A stretch of DNA of 64,000 nucleotides from Musa acuminata AAA Group (taxonomy: Eukaryota; Streptophyta; Magnoliopsida; Zingiberales; Musaceae). The notes under the pieces were generated by a model, which was given only the letters and a program-made list of their open reading frames with translations, did not search any database and was not told the origin of the DNA. The stretch lies in assembly GCF_036884655.1 (NCBI RefSeq), contig NC_088357.1, forward strand, positions 8,791,001 to 8,855,000, given 5' to 3'. Below are positions 24,855 through 37,600 of this stretch, in pieces. The first letter of the stretch is position 1. Every line of letters starts with the position of its first letter. The position numbers and the translations under genes are program-made.

Positions 24855-24960
24855 AAGATATTAGATACTGATCTCAGTAGGTTAGCTCTAGCAGATTGTA
24901 TCTTGTATGATGGATATAATCTTCTAGAGCTAACCTACTGAGATCAGTATCTAACATCTT
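24855..24960. repeat. 106-nt near-perfect inverted repeat (foldback hairpin)
   Basis: The left arm 24855-24891 and right arm 24924-24960 pair over 37 nt with one mismatch (A24860/C24955). After a C/T mismatch, pairing resumes at 24893-24902 with 24913-24922 (one G-T wobble), leaving a 10-nt loop at 24903-24912. In total that is about 47 paired positions of 48. Candidates are a young microRNA-type precursor, a small-RNA foldback or a tiny MITE. No target-site duplication is seen at the ends. Confidence 0.9.
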
Positions 24961-25376
24961 ACAATATGTGATTGCCTATCTAATGAAAATGTGCATAACT
25001 AAGAGGTTTGTCATAGTGTTCTTTTATAAGAGTTGATCATATTTACATCAGGAATACTACAGATTCTTTTCACTGGGAGAGGAAAAATCTCCAGTACCTG
25101 CTATGTTCAATGCAACTAGGTAAACCGACTCTTTGGTCAAACTGGTTTCTGTTCTTGTATCTGTTCTTTGATGATGTTGTTTGCTTTGGCAATCTCTGTA
25201 ACAATGCTTGTTTCCTTAAAGGACATTTGGAGGGCATCATCTGGTTGGCAATCTTATTTCTCTTGTGCAAATAAACCAGCTTTCATGCATGCCCATAATT
25301 CTGCACCATTCAGCGCTTTTTTTGTTTTTGCATCATATTTTATGATTCAAAATTGCAGGTTCGTTTTTCCTTGCAG
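24961..25376. other. Spacer before CNGC fragment
   Basis: No recognised coding sequence. An intron-like 3' end (pyrimidine-rich, TTGCAG) abuts the CNGC fragment at 25376, suggesting the fragment kept its original acceptor. Confidence 0.4.
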
Positions 25377-25910
25377 ATGGATGATCAACTTCTAGACACT
25401 ATATGTGAGGTTTTTGTATCCTCTTTAAGCACAGAAGGCGCCTGTATTGTTCGAGAGGGTGACCCCGACACAAATGCTTTTCATCAACATATGACAGACT
25501 GAAGAGCTCTACTGCTAGTAGAGGTGGAACTGGTTTCTTCAATTCTGTGATGCACAGGCCTAGTGATTTCTGTGGTAAGGAACTTCTTGATTGGGCTCTT
25601 CTTCCAAAGGCCATGGTGAACTTGCCTTCCTCTAAGAATTGTAAGAACACTGGCTAAAGTTGAGGCCTTTGGAAAAGCTGAAAGCTGCAGCACTTTCCAT
25701 TTCTACTCTCATCACTGGAGGACATGGGCTGCCTGCTTCATTCAGGCAGCTTGGCATCGCTACAGGAGGAGAAAGATGGCAAAGGATTTGAGTAGGAGGG
25801 AATCATTTAACTCCCGGACGGATGCGTCGATGCTGAAAGAAGATGAAGTCAACATAATTCCAGAGTACTTCTCACCCAAAACAAAATCTTGTGTTCACAG
25901 TTCTACCTAG
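25377..25910 (+). pseudogene. Broken cyclic nucleotide-gated channel (CNGC) C-terminal fragment
   Basis: Pieces of the cyclic-nucleotide-binding domain and IQ region of a plant CNGC appear in order but in shifting frames. These are MDDQLLDTICE, then CIVREGDP, GFFNSVMHRPSDFCGKELLDWAL, KVEAF, and finally HHWRTWAACFIQAAWHRYR and KMAKDLSRRESFNS to a TAG. (The GFFN piece is split here as GFFNSVMHRP and SDFCGKELLDWAL.) At least two frameshifts, in-frame stops and a deletion removing the usual AEDLKFVANQF-RRLHSK stretch are visible. The six membrane helices and pore are absent upstream. Live family members are calmodulin-regulated cation channels; this copy cannot make one. Confidence 0.85.
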
Positions 25911-28900
25911 GTTAGCCTCACTTCTCCGTGGACACTTGTGATTAGTTATCATCGAACCTGTTATGAGGACACCTGCTTGCTTCTCACCAGATTACAGTTG
26001 AAAGAGAAATTCAGATGAGCAAGGGTTTGTACTTGATAAAATATGATGTTGAGGATGTAAATCTTCATCCAAACAAATCTATACGCATGGCTACTCTGAT
26101 AATGTGGTATCATCTTAACTGAGTACAAGTTAAGATAGTTTCTAAACAGAACGGCATGCCTGCTGTACAATCTAGATGTATTTATCAGTGTAATCTTGTT
26201 TATGATGAAATCGTCACCATATTGTGTTTTCAGTAATTTTGGGTTCATCTCCATCTTTCTAATCTTACCTTCAACTTTTTATTCAACTATTGGTGTTTTG
26301 GCCTTTCTTTCATCATATAAAATTGTATCATAGTAAACAATGATTACTAATCATAGTTATCATTGTAAACCTTTTGCTTTGTTTGAGCAGAACACTTCAA
26401 AGAGATTATTTGTGTATTAGTTCTTAAATGTGAGTGAGAGTAGAAAAGGATCAGCTCTGAGAGAACAAAAGAGGGAGGGGCCCTCCTGACATCAAGTCAG
26501 TTTGTCAAAAATGGCATCCTCATCTTCAAGTTGAATTGGATTCCTTCCTCTGGTGCATGTCAAATTGAATTAGCTCTTCTTCTGTTGCTTCTTTAGATTG
26601 GATCAGCTTTTTTATTGCCTCATTGAAATGCCTCAGACACCACAGGTGAAAAGTGGAAGCTCCTTCAAGCATATATACCCATGGAATCACTTGGGACCAG
26701 AAACAAAATGACTTGCACTACTTGCTGAAACCATGAGCATTCTCTTCAGAGTCCAATCCACTCTCCCAATCTTAGAAATTGAGGTTAGATAGAATGTTAA
26801 GAAAAAGCTTTCTACTCCAGAGGAATCATCAGCCTTCTGTTGTGCAAAAGTGGGTTCCTTTTTGTGGCCCAGTTTTAAGGAAACCAATGACAAAAACTAT
26901 GGAGTTAAAAAGAGAGGGAATGAATGAATGACTTTATGCAGAGAGAAAGTAAGCTTTCTGAGTGCACTCCACTTGGCAAATTGTCCATGTTGTAGACATC
27001 TTTTTTTCACTTTAACTTTTTGTAATGATTCTTCTTTCCTCATCTGTTGCTCAGATGATTGATAGTGTCAACTGCCCTCATCTCTGTAAAGGCAGAACCT
27101 TTTCCATCTATTATGGTCACTACCACTGGCCAAAGAGTAGCAAGGCCCAGTCAAGTGCTTTCATTATCTCTCAAGGAGGAGAGAGAGAGAGAGGTGGAAG
27201 GATGAGGGAAGCAAGGCATGAGCCTTTTTGAGTGGGGAAGTGAGGGTTAAAGCATGATGGTGTCATGTAGATGTGGTTTGGTAGAGATGGACAAGGGGAA
27301 GACAACTCTCAAGGAAAGTCCATGGCACCACCCTTCAAAGCAACTGCTACTTTTGTAAAGGGGAGATCCAAAGGAACTTTTCCCAGGGCTGGCTTGCTGT
27401 CAATGCCCCTTTTATCTTCTGAGCTCATCATGATAGTATTGATGATGGTTTCCTTTTTTGCTTTGTTAATATCATAACTGCTATCTTTTGATGTTTGCCA
27501 TTGTCTCATTTTATGTAAGTGACAATGTTTTAATTATTCGAGAACTGACTATTATATTATTAATTAAATTAAAAGTACTTAAATTTCTCTGTATGATTTC
27601 TAATAAAATCTTCTTATTTTTTTTTTCCTCTCATACTATCACTGATACTAATCATCTCAAATCTTCTAATTTCATCGTATCTTAAATAATTCTCTTTATT
27701 TTATCCTCGAACGAATCTTCGTATAATAAAATATTTCTTTTTACAGTTTTCTCTAATAATGTCAAACATCAGTATTCTCGTATGTCACATATTTTATAAA
27801 TAACAGTAACAAAAAAATAAAAATACATAATTTTTTTTTTACAAAAATAGTGACTGCAGGAATTGTCCTTATTTAGAGAGAGATTATGATTGAGTACTCA
27901 TATGTCCATTCCATAACAATTTTATGTAAAATTACTTTAAGACAAGAAAAAATATTTTCTAATTATAGAATAGATTTCATTACAGATGAAATTAAAAAAA
28001 AATAAAAAGTGAATAATTAAGAAGAAGATTGCTAGACCAAGATCTAGATAATCATCAAAAGAACATTTATAAACTTAATAAACAAATTATAATCCCGTCG
28101 TCTAATATTTCTACAGAGAAGTCACGAGGAAGACGATGACAACCATATATATACATGATGTCGAACATAATGGAAAATTTTCATCCATGAAGGTCTAATA
28201 GAATATTTATTGCCAAGTTCTTAATTTTGTAAATAATAAAAAATAATTATTTAATTTCCATTGTTGAACAATCCACTTCATTAACCAACGAGAAGAAAAG
28301 CACAAACCCTTCTTAATCAAATGAAAAGCAACTGTTATCCGATCATAAAGAGAAGAAAAGTAGGCGGAAAGTTTCACAAGCTTTAGGTAGGTAGGAAATG
28401 GACAAAATCAGTGACAAGTAGACATTATAAATTGAAGAAGATAAAAATCTTCAATAGTCAATCAGATAACCTCAACATAAGTCGATTAAAAAATATATAA
28501 AAAATATTTTTGTGTAACTTTTAACCGAGGCATAATTATCGAGATTTGAAACTTCTAACTCTTACGATTATCTAATCTATTTTAGAAATCTGACTTGAGC
28601 ATCACAAAGATCACATCGGAAACCTCATGATCTTCGTGCAAGTCGGATTAGAACCGAATCGATCAACCTTCCCACCAACACTTTTTACCATCAATTAATT
28701 TATTTTAATTATTTATTAGCCCTTTATCTTAGCGATTAATACCATCACACGAAGAGACCTGAAATGATCACAATTTTCATGTAAATTAAAATTAATCATT
28801 TACGATTTACGATTGAGTGAAATTACTCATTTACGATTCCAGTAAACAGTTCAAGTCATAAAAACAATTCTATTTACGATTTTAATGGACTGAAGGTTGA

Positions 28901-29100
28901 TAATCCCCATATAACTTATTGCTTTATTTCAATACATCGAACCTAAAATGATCCCTTCCTAGCTCTATTTAATATTATGCTTTCAGAACTCTCAGCTGAT
29001 ACATGGTAGGAATCATTAAACCATAGTATATGCATTTAATATTCGTATTACATGATAGTTGAATGAAAAAAGTAAATCTAGAAAAAGAATATCTCATAGA
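25911..29100. other. AT-rich spacer without recognised gene
   Basis: No domain-bearing frame. A GA-rich run occurs near 27178-27192. From about 27500 the sequence becomes very AT-rich, with poly-A/poly-T tracts (for example near 27617 and 27828). Confidence 0.5.
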
Positions 29101-29110
29101 CATTATATAT

Positions 29111-29260
29111 GATGTCGATGTGCACTAACTCAGATGGTAAAGACATTCGACTTCCTTTCAAAGGATCGAATCTTGGTTGTCTATTTTTCTCATGCCTATC
29201 TTACGTGATGTGTACATCACTGCACAAAACAGTGTGCATGATGCCAAAGGACAAAAAAGA
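29111..29260 (+). mobile_element. tRNA-derived SINE-like sequence
   Basis: A box A-like stretch (CTAACTCAGATGGTAAAGAC, about 29125-29144) and a box B-like GGATCGAATCT (29163-29173) lie about 20 nt apart. That is the layout of an internal RNA polymerase III promoter. The sequence does not fold as a tRNA gene, and unrelated pyrimidine-rich sequence follows, so a short SINE head is the better reading. The 3' end is not defined. Confidence 0.5.
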
Positions 29261-29396
29261 AAAAGTAAACATTATCCGACACCAAAATAACAAAATTGCA
29301 TCACATTTCTTCTTATTACAGCAAGATTTGTCCAACGTGAAGGAGGGCTCAAATCCGATCTTAGTTTGAATTTAAGTTTATGGTAAATTTAATATC
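29261..29396. other. Short spacer before the array
   Basis: Noncoding sequence between the SINE-like segment and the first flank of the higher-order array. Nothing else is recognised. Confidence 0.4.
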
Positions 29397-32300
29397 AGGA
29401 GATAAGTGGGTTGGACAAGGATTCTATAAAAAAATTACGTTAAGAGCTCCCTAATAAGGGATTTGAAGGATTTCAAAAAAAATTAAGTATACATAAGGTT
29501 CTTTTGTAATGAAGTCTGGAATCATTGTATTCGAGGTCATGGTTAAATGTTTGAAATGGTTATGTGCTTTCTTTGACCATACATGCAATCATATACTATA
29601 GAACCTATAAAACATAAGGTAAGCTGAGTCGACTTTCTAGATAACTAATTTTATAGGATTGAATTAGTTGCTATATCATCCAAATGATCATGAGGTATCA
29701 ACCGCATAATGGAAAGGTGTTCATGATCTTTTATTAGCCCCCCCCCATCATATTATTATTAAAATAACGTTTTGTTCTTATTTGACCACTATGATCAGAA
29801 TAGTATTTTGAGTCATTTCGATTATGTTATTGATAGAATAAAACCTTAGGCTATTTTGATTGCACTGTCATCGCAATGACCTCTAAAGTCATTTTAGTCA
29901 TGCTATCATCAAAAGTGTTTTGGGACATTTTTGACTATGCTATGGTCGGAATAGCACCTTAGGCCATTTCGTATTGTCGGAATAGCGCCTTAGGTTATTT
30001 CAATTATATTGTTATCCGAATAACACATTGGGTCATTTTGATCATCACGTTGTTATCAAAATAGTGTCTTAAGCTATTTCGATTACACTACCATTAAAAT
30101 AATATATTAGATTGTTTCATACAATCGTTCGAATTGCACCTTAAGTCATTCAGAGGTGCTATTGTCAGAGTAGCACCTTGGATCGTTTGGGCCATGTTGT
30201 CATTGAAAAAGTGGCTTGAGCCATTTCGACCACCAGTGATGAAATAATACCTTTGGTCATTTTAGTTGCATTGTCAACTAGATAATGCTTTTGGCTATTT
30301 TGGCATGCTATTATTAGGTTATGTTTTTTAGCCAATTTAGCTATTATTGCTATCAGGAAATGCTTTTTAGTCAATTTCTCAACCTGTGTGACTATCAAAA
30401 GATATTTTTGGACCGATTAGGCTATGTTGTTGTGGAGGAAGATATTATTGTTATATTCAATCATATTATTGTACAAGGATGCTTAATGACCAATTCAACT
30501 GTGTTATCATAGAGGGATGCTTTATGATCGAGTTTGGCTATATCATCATTTAGAGAGCTTTTGTGCTTGATTTTGATCACGTCATTGTAAAAGGATACTT
30601 CTTGGTTGATTGGTTATGTTATTGTATAAGGATGCTTCATGATCGAGATCGGCTATGTCAAACATCTAAGGACACTTTTGATTGATTTTGATTGCATCAT
30701 TATAGAAGGATGTTTCTTAGTCGATTGGTCATATTATTGTATATGAATGCTTCATAGTTGAGTTTGGTCATGTTGTCATTCAGGGAGACCTTAGGTTTGA
30801 CCATGCCATTATCGAGGAATGGTTGGGTTCGACTATATTATTGTAGAGGTGTTGAAAATTATCTATTCAGATAGTTCAGTCATGTATTAAGAGCCACCTC
30901 TTTAGGCAATTCAATTGTACTAGTGTAAGGAATTATTTCTTTAGATATATCGTTAGTATTGGTGTCAAGAATCACCTCTTTAAGTAGTTCAATCGTATTA
31001 ACATCAGAAGCCACCTCTTTAGGTGGTTCAATCATGTTGGTGTCAATAATCATCTCTTCTGGATAGTTTAATCATATTGACATTGGGAATTGCTTCTTTA
31101 CATTATTTGTTATGTTGGTGTCTCCCTAACAAGGCCCTTTAATACCTTAATAAGGGATTCAGATGATTCGATCAAGTGTTAAGTCTAAGTGTTAGAAAAA
31201 ATTTAAATACAGGAGAATGTACCTAAGAGGTCTCTTTTTAGTGAGGTCTATAACCATTGTATTCCAGGTCGTGGTTAAATGCATAAAACTATTATGTGCT
31301 TTCTTCAATCATAGATGCAATCATATTGCACTAAACCCAAAAAACTGAGGGTAATAGTTGGCTAAGTCAGCTTCCTAGATAATTGACTTTATAGGATTGA
31401 ATTGGTTGCCAAGTCATCTGAATGGTCATGAGGCATCAACCGCGTAATAGTGAGGTGTCAACAATCTTCCATTTACCATCATTCTTATATCATTTGTGCT
31501 CCCAACATGTCCTGACACGTGAAGTAGAGTCTGGGCATGATGTAACTTTTACCAAACTTCTTGTTTAACCACTCAATCTTTAGAATACTACTTTGGACCG
31601 ATTTGTTTATGTTAACATCGAGATAATACTTTATTGACATAAAGCTATATGTTGAATCGATCGTACGATCATTGGAATAGCACTTTAGGTCGATTCAATC
31701 GTAATATCAATAAAATAATGCTCGGGGCCAATTCAATTGCATTGTTATTGAGATAGCGTTTTAGGCTAATTTAATCGTATTATTAGAATAGCACTTTGGG
31801 TCATTTCGATCGTGTTGTCAATGAAATAGAGCCTTGTGCCATTTTGGTCATATTGCCATCGAAATAACCCTTTAGTTCGTTTCAATCATGCTACCATCAA
31901 AATAGTGTTTTGGGCCTTTTTGACTATGCTATGGTCGGAATAGCACCTTGGGCCATTTCATGCTGTCAAAATAGTGCCTTGGATTCAAAATAGAGCCTTG
32001 GTTATTTCAATTATATTGTTATTCGAATAACACCTCGAGTCATTTCAATCATCTCGTTGTCATCAAAATAGTATCGCACTATCATTAGAATAACATATTG
32101 GGTTGTTTCATCTATGCTATTATTGGAATTGCACCGTAGGTCGTTCAGAGCATTACTATTGGAATAGCGCCTTGGATCGTTTGGTCGACACTGCCATTGA
32201 AATAATGACTTGGGTCATTTTAACTACTATTGATGAAATAACATCTTGGGTTGTTTCAATTACATTATCATCAATATAATGATTTTGGCTATTTCGATCG

Positions 32301-33560
32301 TACTATTATCGAAAGATACTTCTAGGCAAATTTAGCTTATGTTGCTATTAAAATATACTTATTAGTCAATTTTTCAACCTATGTGATCGTCGAAAGATGT
32401 TTTAGATCGATTAGGTCATATTATCATAGAGGAAGATTTATAGTTAGATTTAGTCATATCATTATGGAAGGATGCTTCTTAGTCAATTCAATCATGTAAT
32501 CATAGAGGGACGCTTAATGATCGAGTTTGGCTACATTGTCATCTAGGGACATTTTGTACTTTATTTTGATTATGTCATTACAAAAGGATATTTCTTGGTC
32601 GATTGGTTATGTTACTATATAGGCATGCTCCATAATCAAGATTGGCTACATCAACACCTAGGGATGCTTTATGATTGATTTCAATCACATCGTTATAGAA
32701 GGATGCTTCTTGGTCAATTGGTCATATTATTGTATATGAATATTTCATAGTTGGATTTGGTTATATTGTTGTTGAGAGACGCTTCGATCATGTCATTATC
32801 AAGGGATACTTTATGGTTGGGTTTATCTATATTATTATAGAGGTGTTGAGAATTGTCTCTTTAGGAGGTTCAGTTGTATAAGGCAGTTCGACCATATTGG
32901 TGTAAGGAATTATTTCTTTAAGTAATTTGATTATATTGGTGTTGAGAATCACCTCTTTGGGTGGTTCGACCATATTAGTGTTAGAAGCCTCCTCTTTGGG
33001 TGGTTCGATTGTGTTGGTATCAAGAGCCATCTTTTTCACGTAGTTCAATCATGTTGATATTGAGAATTAGCTATTTACATGATTTGTCATATTGGTGGCG
33101 AAAGCCCTACCTCTTCCGATAGTTCAACCATATTAGTGTTGAGAATTATTTTTTCAAATGGTTCAACTATGTTGGTATTAGGAATTATCTCTTTAGATAG
33201 TTCGATTGTGTTAGTATCGAAAACCACCTCTCCAAGTGATTCAGGCATATTATCACTATTTAGTTATAACAAATTACTACTTAATCCCATAAAAAGGTGA
33301 CATGATACAATCTTAGCTCTCCGTGTTATTGCTTAAGTCAAATTGAGATTCAGAAGATTTAATCAAGTGTCAAATATAAATATTAAAAAAAATTAACTCT
33401 AAGAGAATATACTCGAGGGATCTTTTATAGAGAGATATATGACTATTATGTCCAACAAGTTAATGATTAAATGTCCGATACTAAACGAGATATTATATTA
33501 TTTTAAAAAATAATAAAATATCAATCATAAAACAGTGAGATATCGATCAACCAACCTTCC
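29397..33560. repeat. Higher-order minisatellite array built from about 39-bp units
   Basis: Order is flank F0 (29397-29740), sub-arrays A1 (about 29770-30420), B1 (30420-30850), C1 (30850-31120), flank F1 (31120-31480), A2 (31560-32400), B2 (32400-32840), C2 (32840-33260), flank F2 (33260-33560). Units of 36-40 bp share a core like TTCGATCATGTTGTCAT and a CTTTGG-type end. A, B and C are distinct variants of one unit. The flanks align: CATTGTATTC-x-AGGTC recurs at 29524 and 31257, with a degenerate third at 33431. On the minus strand some stretches stay open with a 13-residue period, for example NTNMVEPPKE near 33000, but stops interrupt most of it. Confidence 0.85.
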
Positions 33561-34625
33561 ACGAATGATCATCGGCACGTCTCCGATCAACGTAACATGA
33601 TATGAAATATTACAACAGTATGTGGTAGATTAAAAGCGGGCGTGGCCTGTGGGAGCTGCAGTAATAATTAAAGGCAGAGGCCGAGCTTTGACGAAAAGCT
33701 GGTGACGGACTAATAAACAACACACGAAGTGGTTAATCGCATTCAGTCCCTCGCTCTTCTTCCCCGACCCACCGCCACCTACTACCGAGAAGCGCGCAGG
33801 AAAAGGGGAGTGGCAGGCGAAAGCGAGCGGGCGTGCGAGTTGTGTTCCAGAGAAATATAATGATGCTCGTCTGTGTCCTCCCACCGATCCCTCCGTCAGC
33901 CTTTGTGGTCTTTGGCTGCAACTTTACAAGTACACGGTAAGAGAGATAAGACTTGTTTACGCTTAAAGGTTGAATGGATAGAAAGTTACTGCGACAGTGC
34001 ATCAGCATCGTGTGCTTAGTTTAGTGGAAGGGAAAAGGGTCGATGAAGAAGGGCAGGTGGGAAGGTGACAATAGGCAGCAGTTGAACTACAAGAGCTGAT
34101 CGAGATAAATACGCAGGTAATTTTCATTCTCTTATCTTCGCCATGGTTGAATATTTCCTGGTCTTGATGTCACCAATGGCTGCTTTTTAGCTGCTCCAGC
34201 TTGTGTGTTTGTGGAATGCTGTCCTTTTGCTGGTAGATATAGCTGCGATGGCTCAGCTTGAGTTTCTTCCATTGGAGGACAAAAGGTGGTGTCATCTATT
34301 TCCTCCGCCCTTATCAGTCCAGAGGTCATGAGAGGAAACCTTAACCAAAATATATGGTTCCAAAAGAAAACGTGCTTCTCTTTGTTGTTCTTGTTGGTTT
34401 TGTTGTGTATACCTTCCACCACATCTCTCTCTCTCTCTTTCTCCGTGATTCCCAGTCTACATCATCTCTCTTATAATCTTTGTTCTATACTCTCTCTCTC
34501 TCTTGTATAGGTGAAACTGTGTCGTACGTTCTTCTATATTGTCGAGCTTCGTAGTTCTTCTTGTTGTTAGTTGGAGCCGCAGACAAAAACAGGGATCGTT
34601 GCGTGGATTTATATTGGATATTGCG

Positions 34626-34656
<31 letters not shown>

Positions 34657-34662
34657 GAAGCG
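33561..34662 (+). promoter_or_regulatory. SMAX1-type gene upstream region and 5' UTR
   Basis: Contains CT-rich microsatellites at about 34424-34442 and 34490-34505, and a GA run (34626-34656) ending 7 bases before the start codon. CT/GA runs are common in plant core promoters and 5' UTRs. The plus-strand frame is open from 34561, but the family start is the ATG at 34663. No TATA box could be fixed with confidence. Confidence 0.5.
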
Positions 34663-37600
34663 ATGAGGACGGAGGTGGCAACGATGCAGCAGATGCTGAC
34701 GCCGGAGGCGGCAGCGGTTTTGGTGCGGTCTATTGAGGAAGCGGACCGGCGTCGTCACGGCCAGACGACGCCGCTCCACGTGGCCGCCAACCTCCTGGCG
34801 GCGCCCTCGGGGCTCCTCCGCCGCGCTTGCACTGTTTCCCACCCGCTCCTCGCTTCCTCCTCCCACCCCCTCCACTGCCGCGCCCTCGACCTCTGCTTCT
34901 CCGTCGCGCTCGATCGCCTCCCGGCCAGTGCAACCGGCTCCGACGCCGAGCAGCCGCCGCTCTCCAATGCGCTCGTCGCCGCCGTGAAGCGCGCCCAGGC
35001 GCACCAGCGCCGCGGCTGCCTCGACCAGCAGCAGCCCCCGCTGCTCGCCATCAGGGTCGAGCTCGGCCACCTCGTCGTCTCGATTCTTGATGATCCCTCC
35101 GTCAGCCGCGTGATGCGCGAGGCCGGCTTCTCAAGCCCCGCCGTGAAAACCGCCATCGAGCAGTCACTCTCCTCCAATTCTGCCACAGTCGCCAATTCGC
35201 CGAGCCATCCGGTCACGAGGAACGTGTACCTTAGTCCTCTGTTGCAGCAGCAGGAGAGAGGCGGGCAGGACGCGAGCAAGAGGGAGGATGTCATGAAGGT
35301 GCTGGAGATAATGACGAGGCCGAAGAAGAGGAATCCGGTGCTTGTCGGAGACTCCGACGCGGCGTCGGTTATGGAGGAGGTGCTGCTGACGATCGAAAAG
35401 GAGCAGCTTGGGATCGACACTCCGGCATCACTACGTTCGGCACAGGTGGTGTCCTTGGAGAAGGAATTCATGTTTCTGGAGCGAAGCCTGATACCGGTGA
35501 AGATCAACGAATTATATGGCTTTCTGGAACCCAAGATTCGTGATTGCTCCATCAGTGGCGGCGTGGGAGGTCTAATTCTTGATCTGGGGGACTTGAAGTG
35601 GCTCGTGGAGAACCCAGGCGGACATGGAGCGAGCCCAGTTCAGCAACAGCAGCAGACAGGCCGTGCGGTGGTCACGGAGATGGGGCGACTGTTGGCCAGG
35701 CTGCGAGAAGACGACGGAGCCGGAAGCAGAGTTTGGGTGGTCGGAACGGCGACATGCGCCACGTACCTGAGATGCCAGGTCTACCACCCGACGATGGAGG
35801 TAGACTGGGACCTCCAAGCTCTGCCCATCGCGCCGAGGTCGCCCCCGCTCGCTGGCCTGTTCCCGAGGTTCAAAACTCTGCCACCACTCTGTTCCTCGCT
35901 GTTATGTCTTGTCCGCCATTGCCTCAGGCTGGTTTTCTCGTCAATGCTTCTCTTGCTCTGCTCATTTTAATTCATGGTGATTCTTGCATGATTCCAGGCC
36001 CGGGGGCAATAGTGGAAGCCTAAGCAACTCGGCCACAGTCGTTGCACAGCCAAAACTGTCACCGGCCTCTGGTGCCGCTGCCATCGGACTGAGTCGAGCT
36101 TTGGAGAACACCAAGTGTTGGCAGCCGATAGCTTTGTGCCATCTTTGCATGCAGGGCTATCAGCTTGAGCTGGCTAAGACCGTTTCAGAAGAATCTGAGA
36201 GCCATTCTTCGGAGCCCAGAGAGGATACGAAGGGAACTCTGCCTCGGTGGTTGCAGAATGCAGTTCCCAGCAGGAAACCAGCGTCTGATCACCTTCAGGT
36301 TAGAATCGACTGCCGCTCTCGTTTTCATTCCCTTGAATCCAAATAATGAACGCCCTAAATATGTACTGTTCTGCAGAGGAATGAGCAAGAGCTTCTTCAG
36401 AAGCAAAAGGTTGAGGAATTGCTGGGGAAATGGCGTGGCAGATGCACTCGCCTGCACCTAACTCGCTCCCCTCGTCCACAGCAGTTTCTTGAACCGAGAT
36501 TACTAGCAGTCTCAGGAACCATTTCGCCGACTCAAGGTAGCAGTGATCACAGTCTGAAGCTGAACTCGGTGGAGCACCAAACCAGCCCACCAGTGAAGAC
36601 CGACCTTGTTCTGGGGCTTTCGCAGCCTCTCGATACCCCATCGCAGAAGCCCCGTAGCGAGTGCATCGAAGACTCATCGAGACAACGCAATACAATCACA
36701 GGTGTCTCAGATGTTGTTGCTCTGCAGAGGCTCCGTAGTGGCCTAACCGAAGCCGTCAGCTGGCAGCCGGAGGCTGCCTCTGCCATTGCCACTGCAGTGA
36801 CGCGACGGGCATCCGGGAACCGAGGACTGCGCAGCGCTGGGGCGAAGGCTGGCTCATGGCTGCTCTTCACAGGACCCGATAAGGTTGGAAAGTGGAAGAT
36901 GGCCTCTGCCTTATCGGAGCTTGTTTTCAACACTGCACCGATCAGAATCCACCTCGGTGACGACGGGGAATCGGATGTGAGCTTTCGTGGTAAGACTTCG
37001 CTTGACCGTGTTGCTGAGGCCATCCAGCAGAACCCTTTCTCCTTAATCGTGCTCGAAGACGTCGATCATGCCAACACTCTGGTTAGGAGGGCTATCAAGC
37101 GTGCTATTGAAACCGGCCGGCTTGTGGATTCTCGCCGACAGGAGGTCGGTCTCGGGAGCATCATCTTCATCCTCATTTCAGATTGGTGGCCTGACGATCT
37201 CAGGAACTCAGAGAACTGCCATCGTGCTAAATCCAGCTGGCAATTGGAGCATTCCTTCGGGGAAAAGAGCAGGAAGCATGGTGCAGATTGGACGTCGAAG
37301 AATGATCAGCCGATGAAACAGAGAAAGCAGTCCTACCTTTCTCTCGACTTGAATCTGGCTGTCAGCAGAGATGAAGACGATGATGATGCCGAAGAAGGTT
37401 CATGGAATTCCAGTGACCTCACAATGGAGCACGACCGCAAGTTTGGGCAGCTCGCCGTCGACCCCCCGACATCATCATACGCTTCTGAGCTAATAGATCT
37501 ATTGAGCGAAGCAATTGTGTTTAAACCCGTAGATCTTAGCACGATAAGGAAGACAGTCTCGGATTCCATTTCATCGAGATTTATGAGAACCATGGGCAAC

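Noticed and set aside
29111..29190. A functional tRNA gene
   Set aside because: Only box A and box B-like motifs match; acceptor and anticodon stems do not form. A SINE head fits better.
32827..33048. 73-residue minus-strand repeat protein
   Set aside because: It is an open stretch within the 39-bp array, bounded by stops and without a promoter; listed as a repeat property, not a gene.
34609..35552. Long minus-strand frames opposite SMAX1 exon 1
   Set aside because: Shadows of the GC-rich coding exon; no homology, while the plus strand carries a clear Clp-N domain.
35868..35970. Continuation of the SMAX1 frame past 35867
   Set aside because: A GT-AG intron at 35868-35997 restores the conserved frame; the read-through is hydrophobic and unlike the family.
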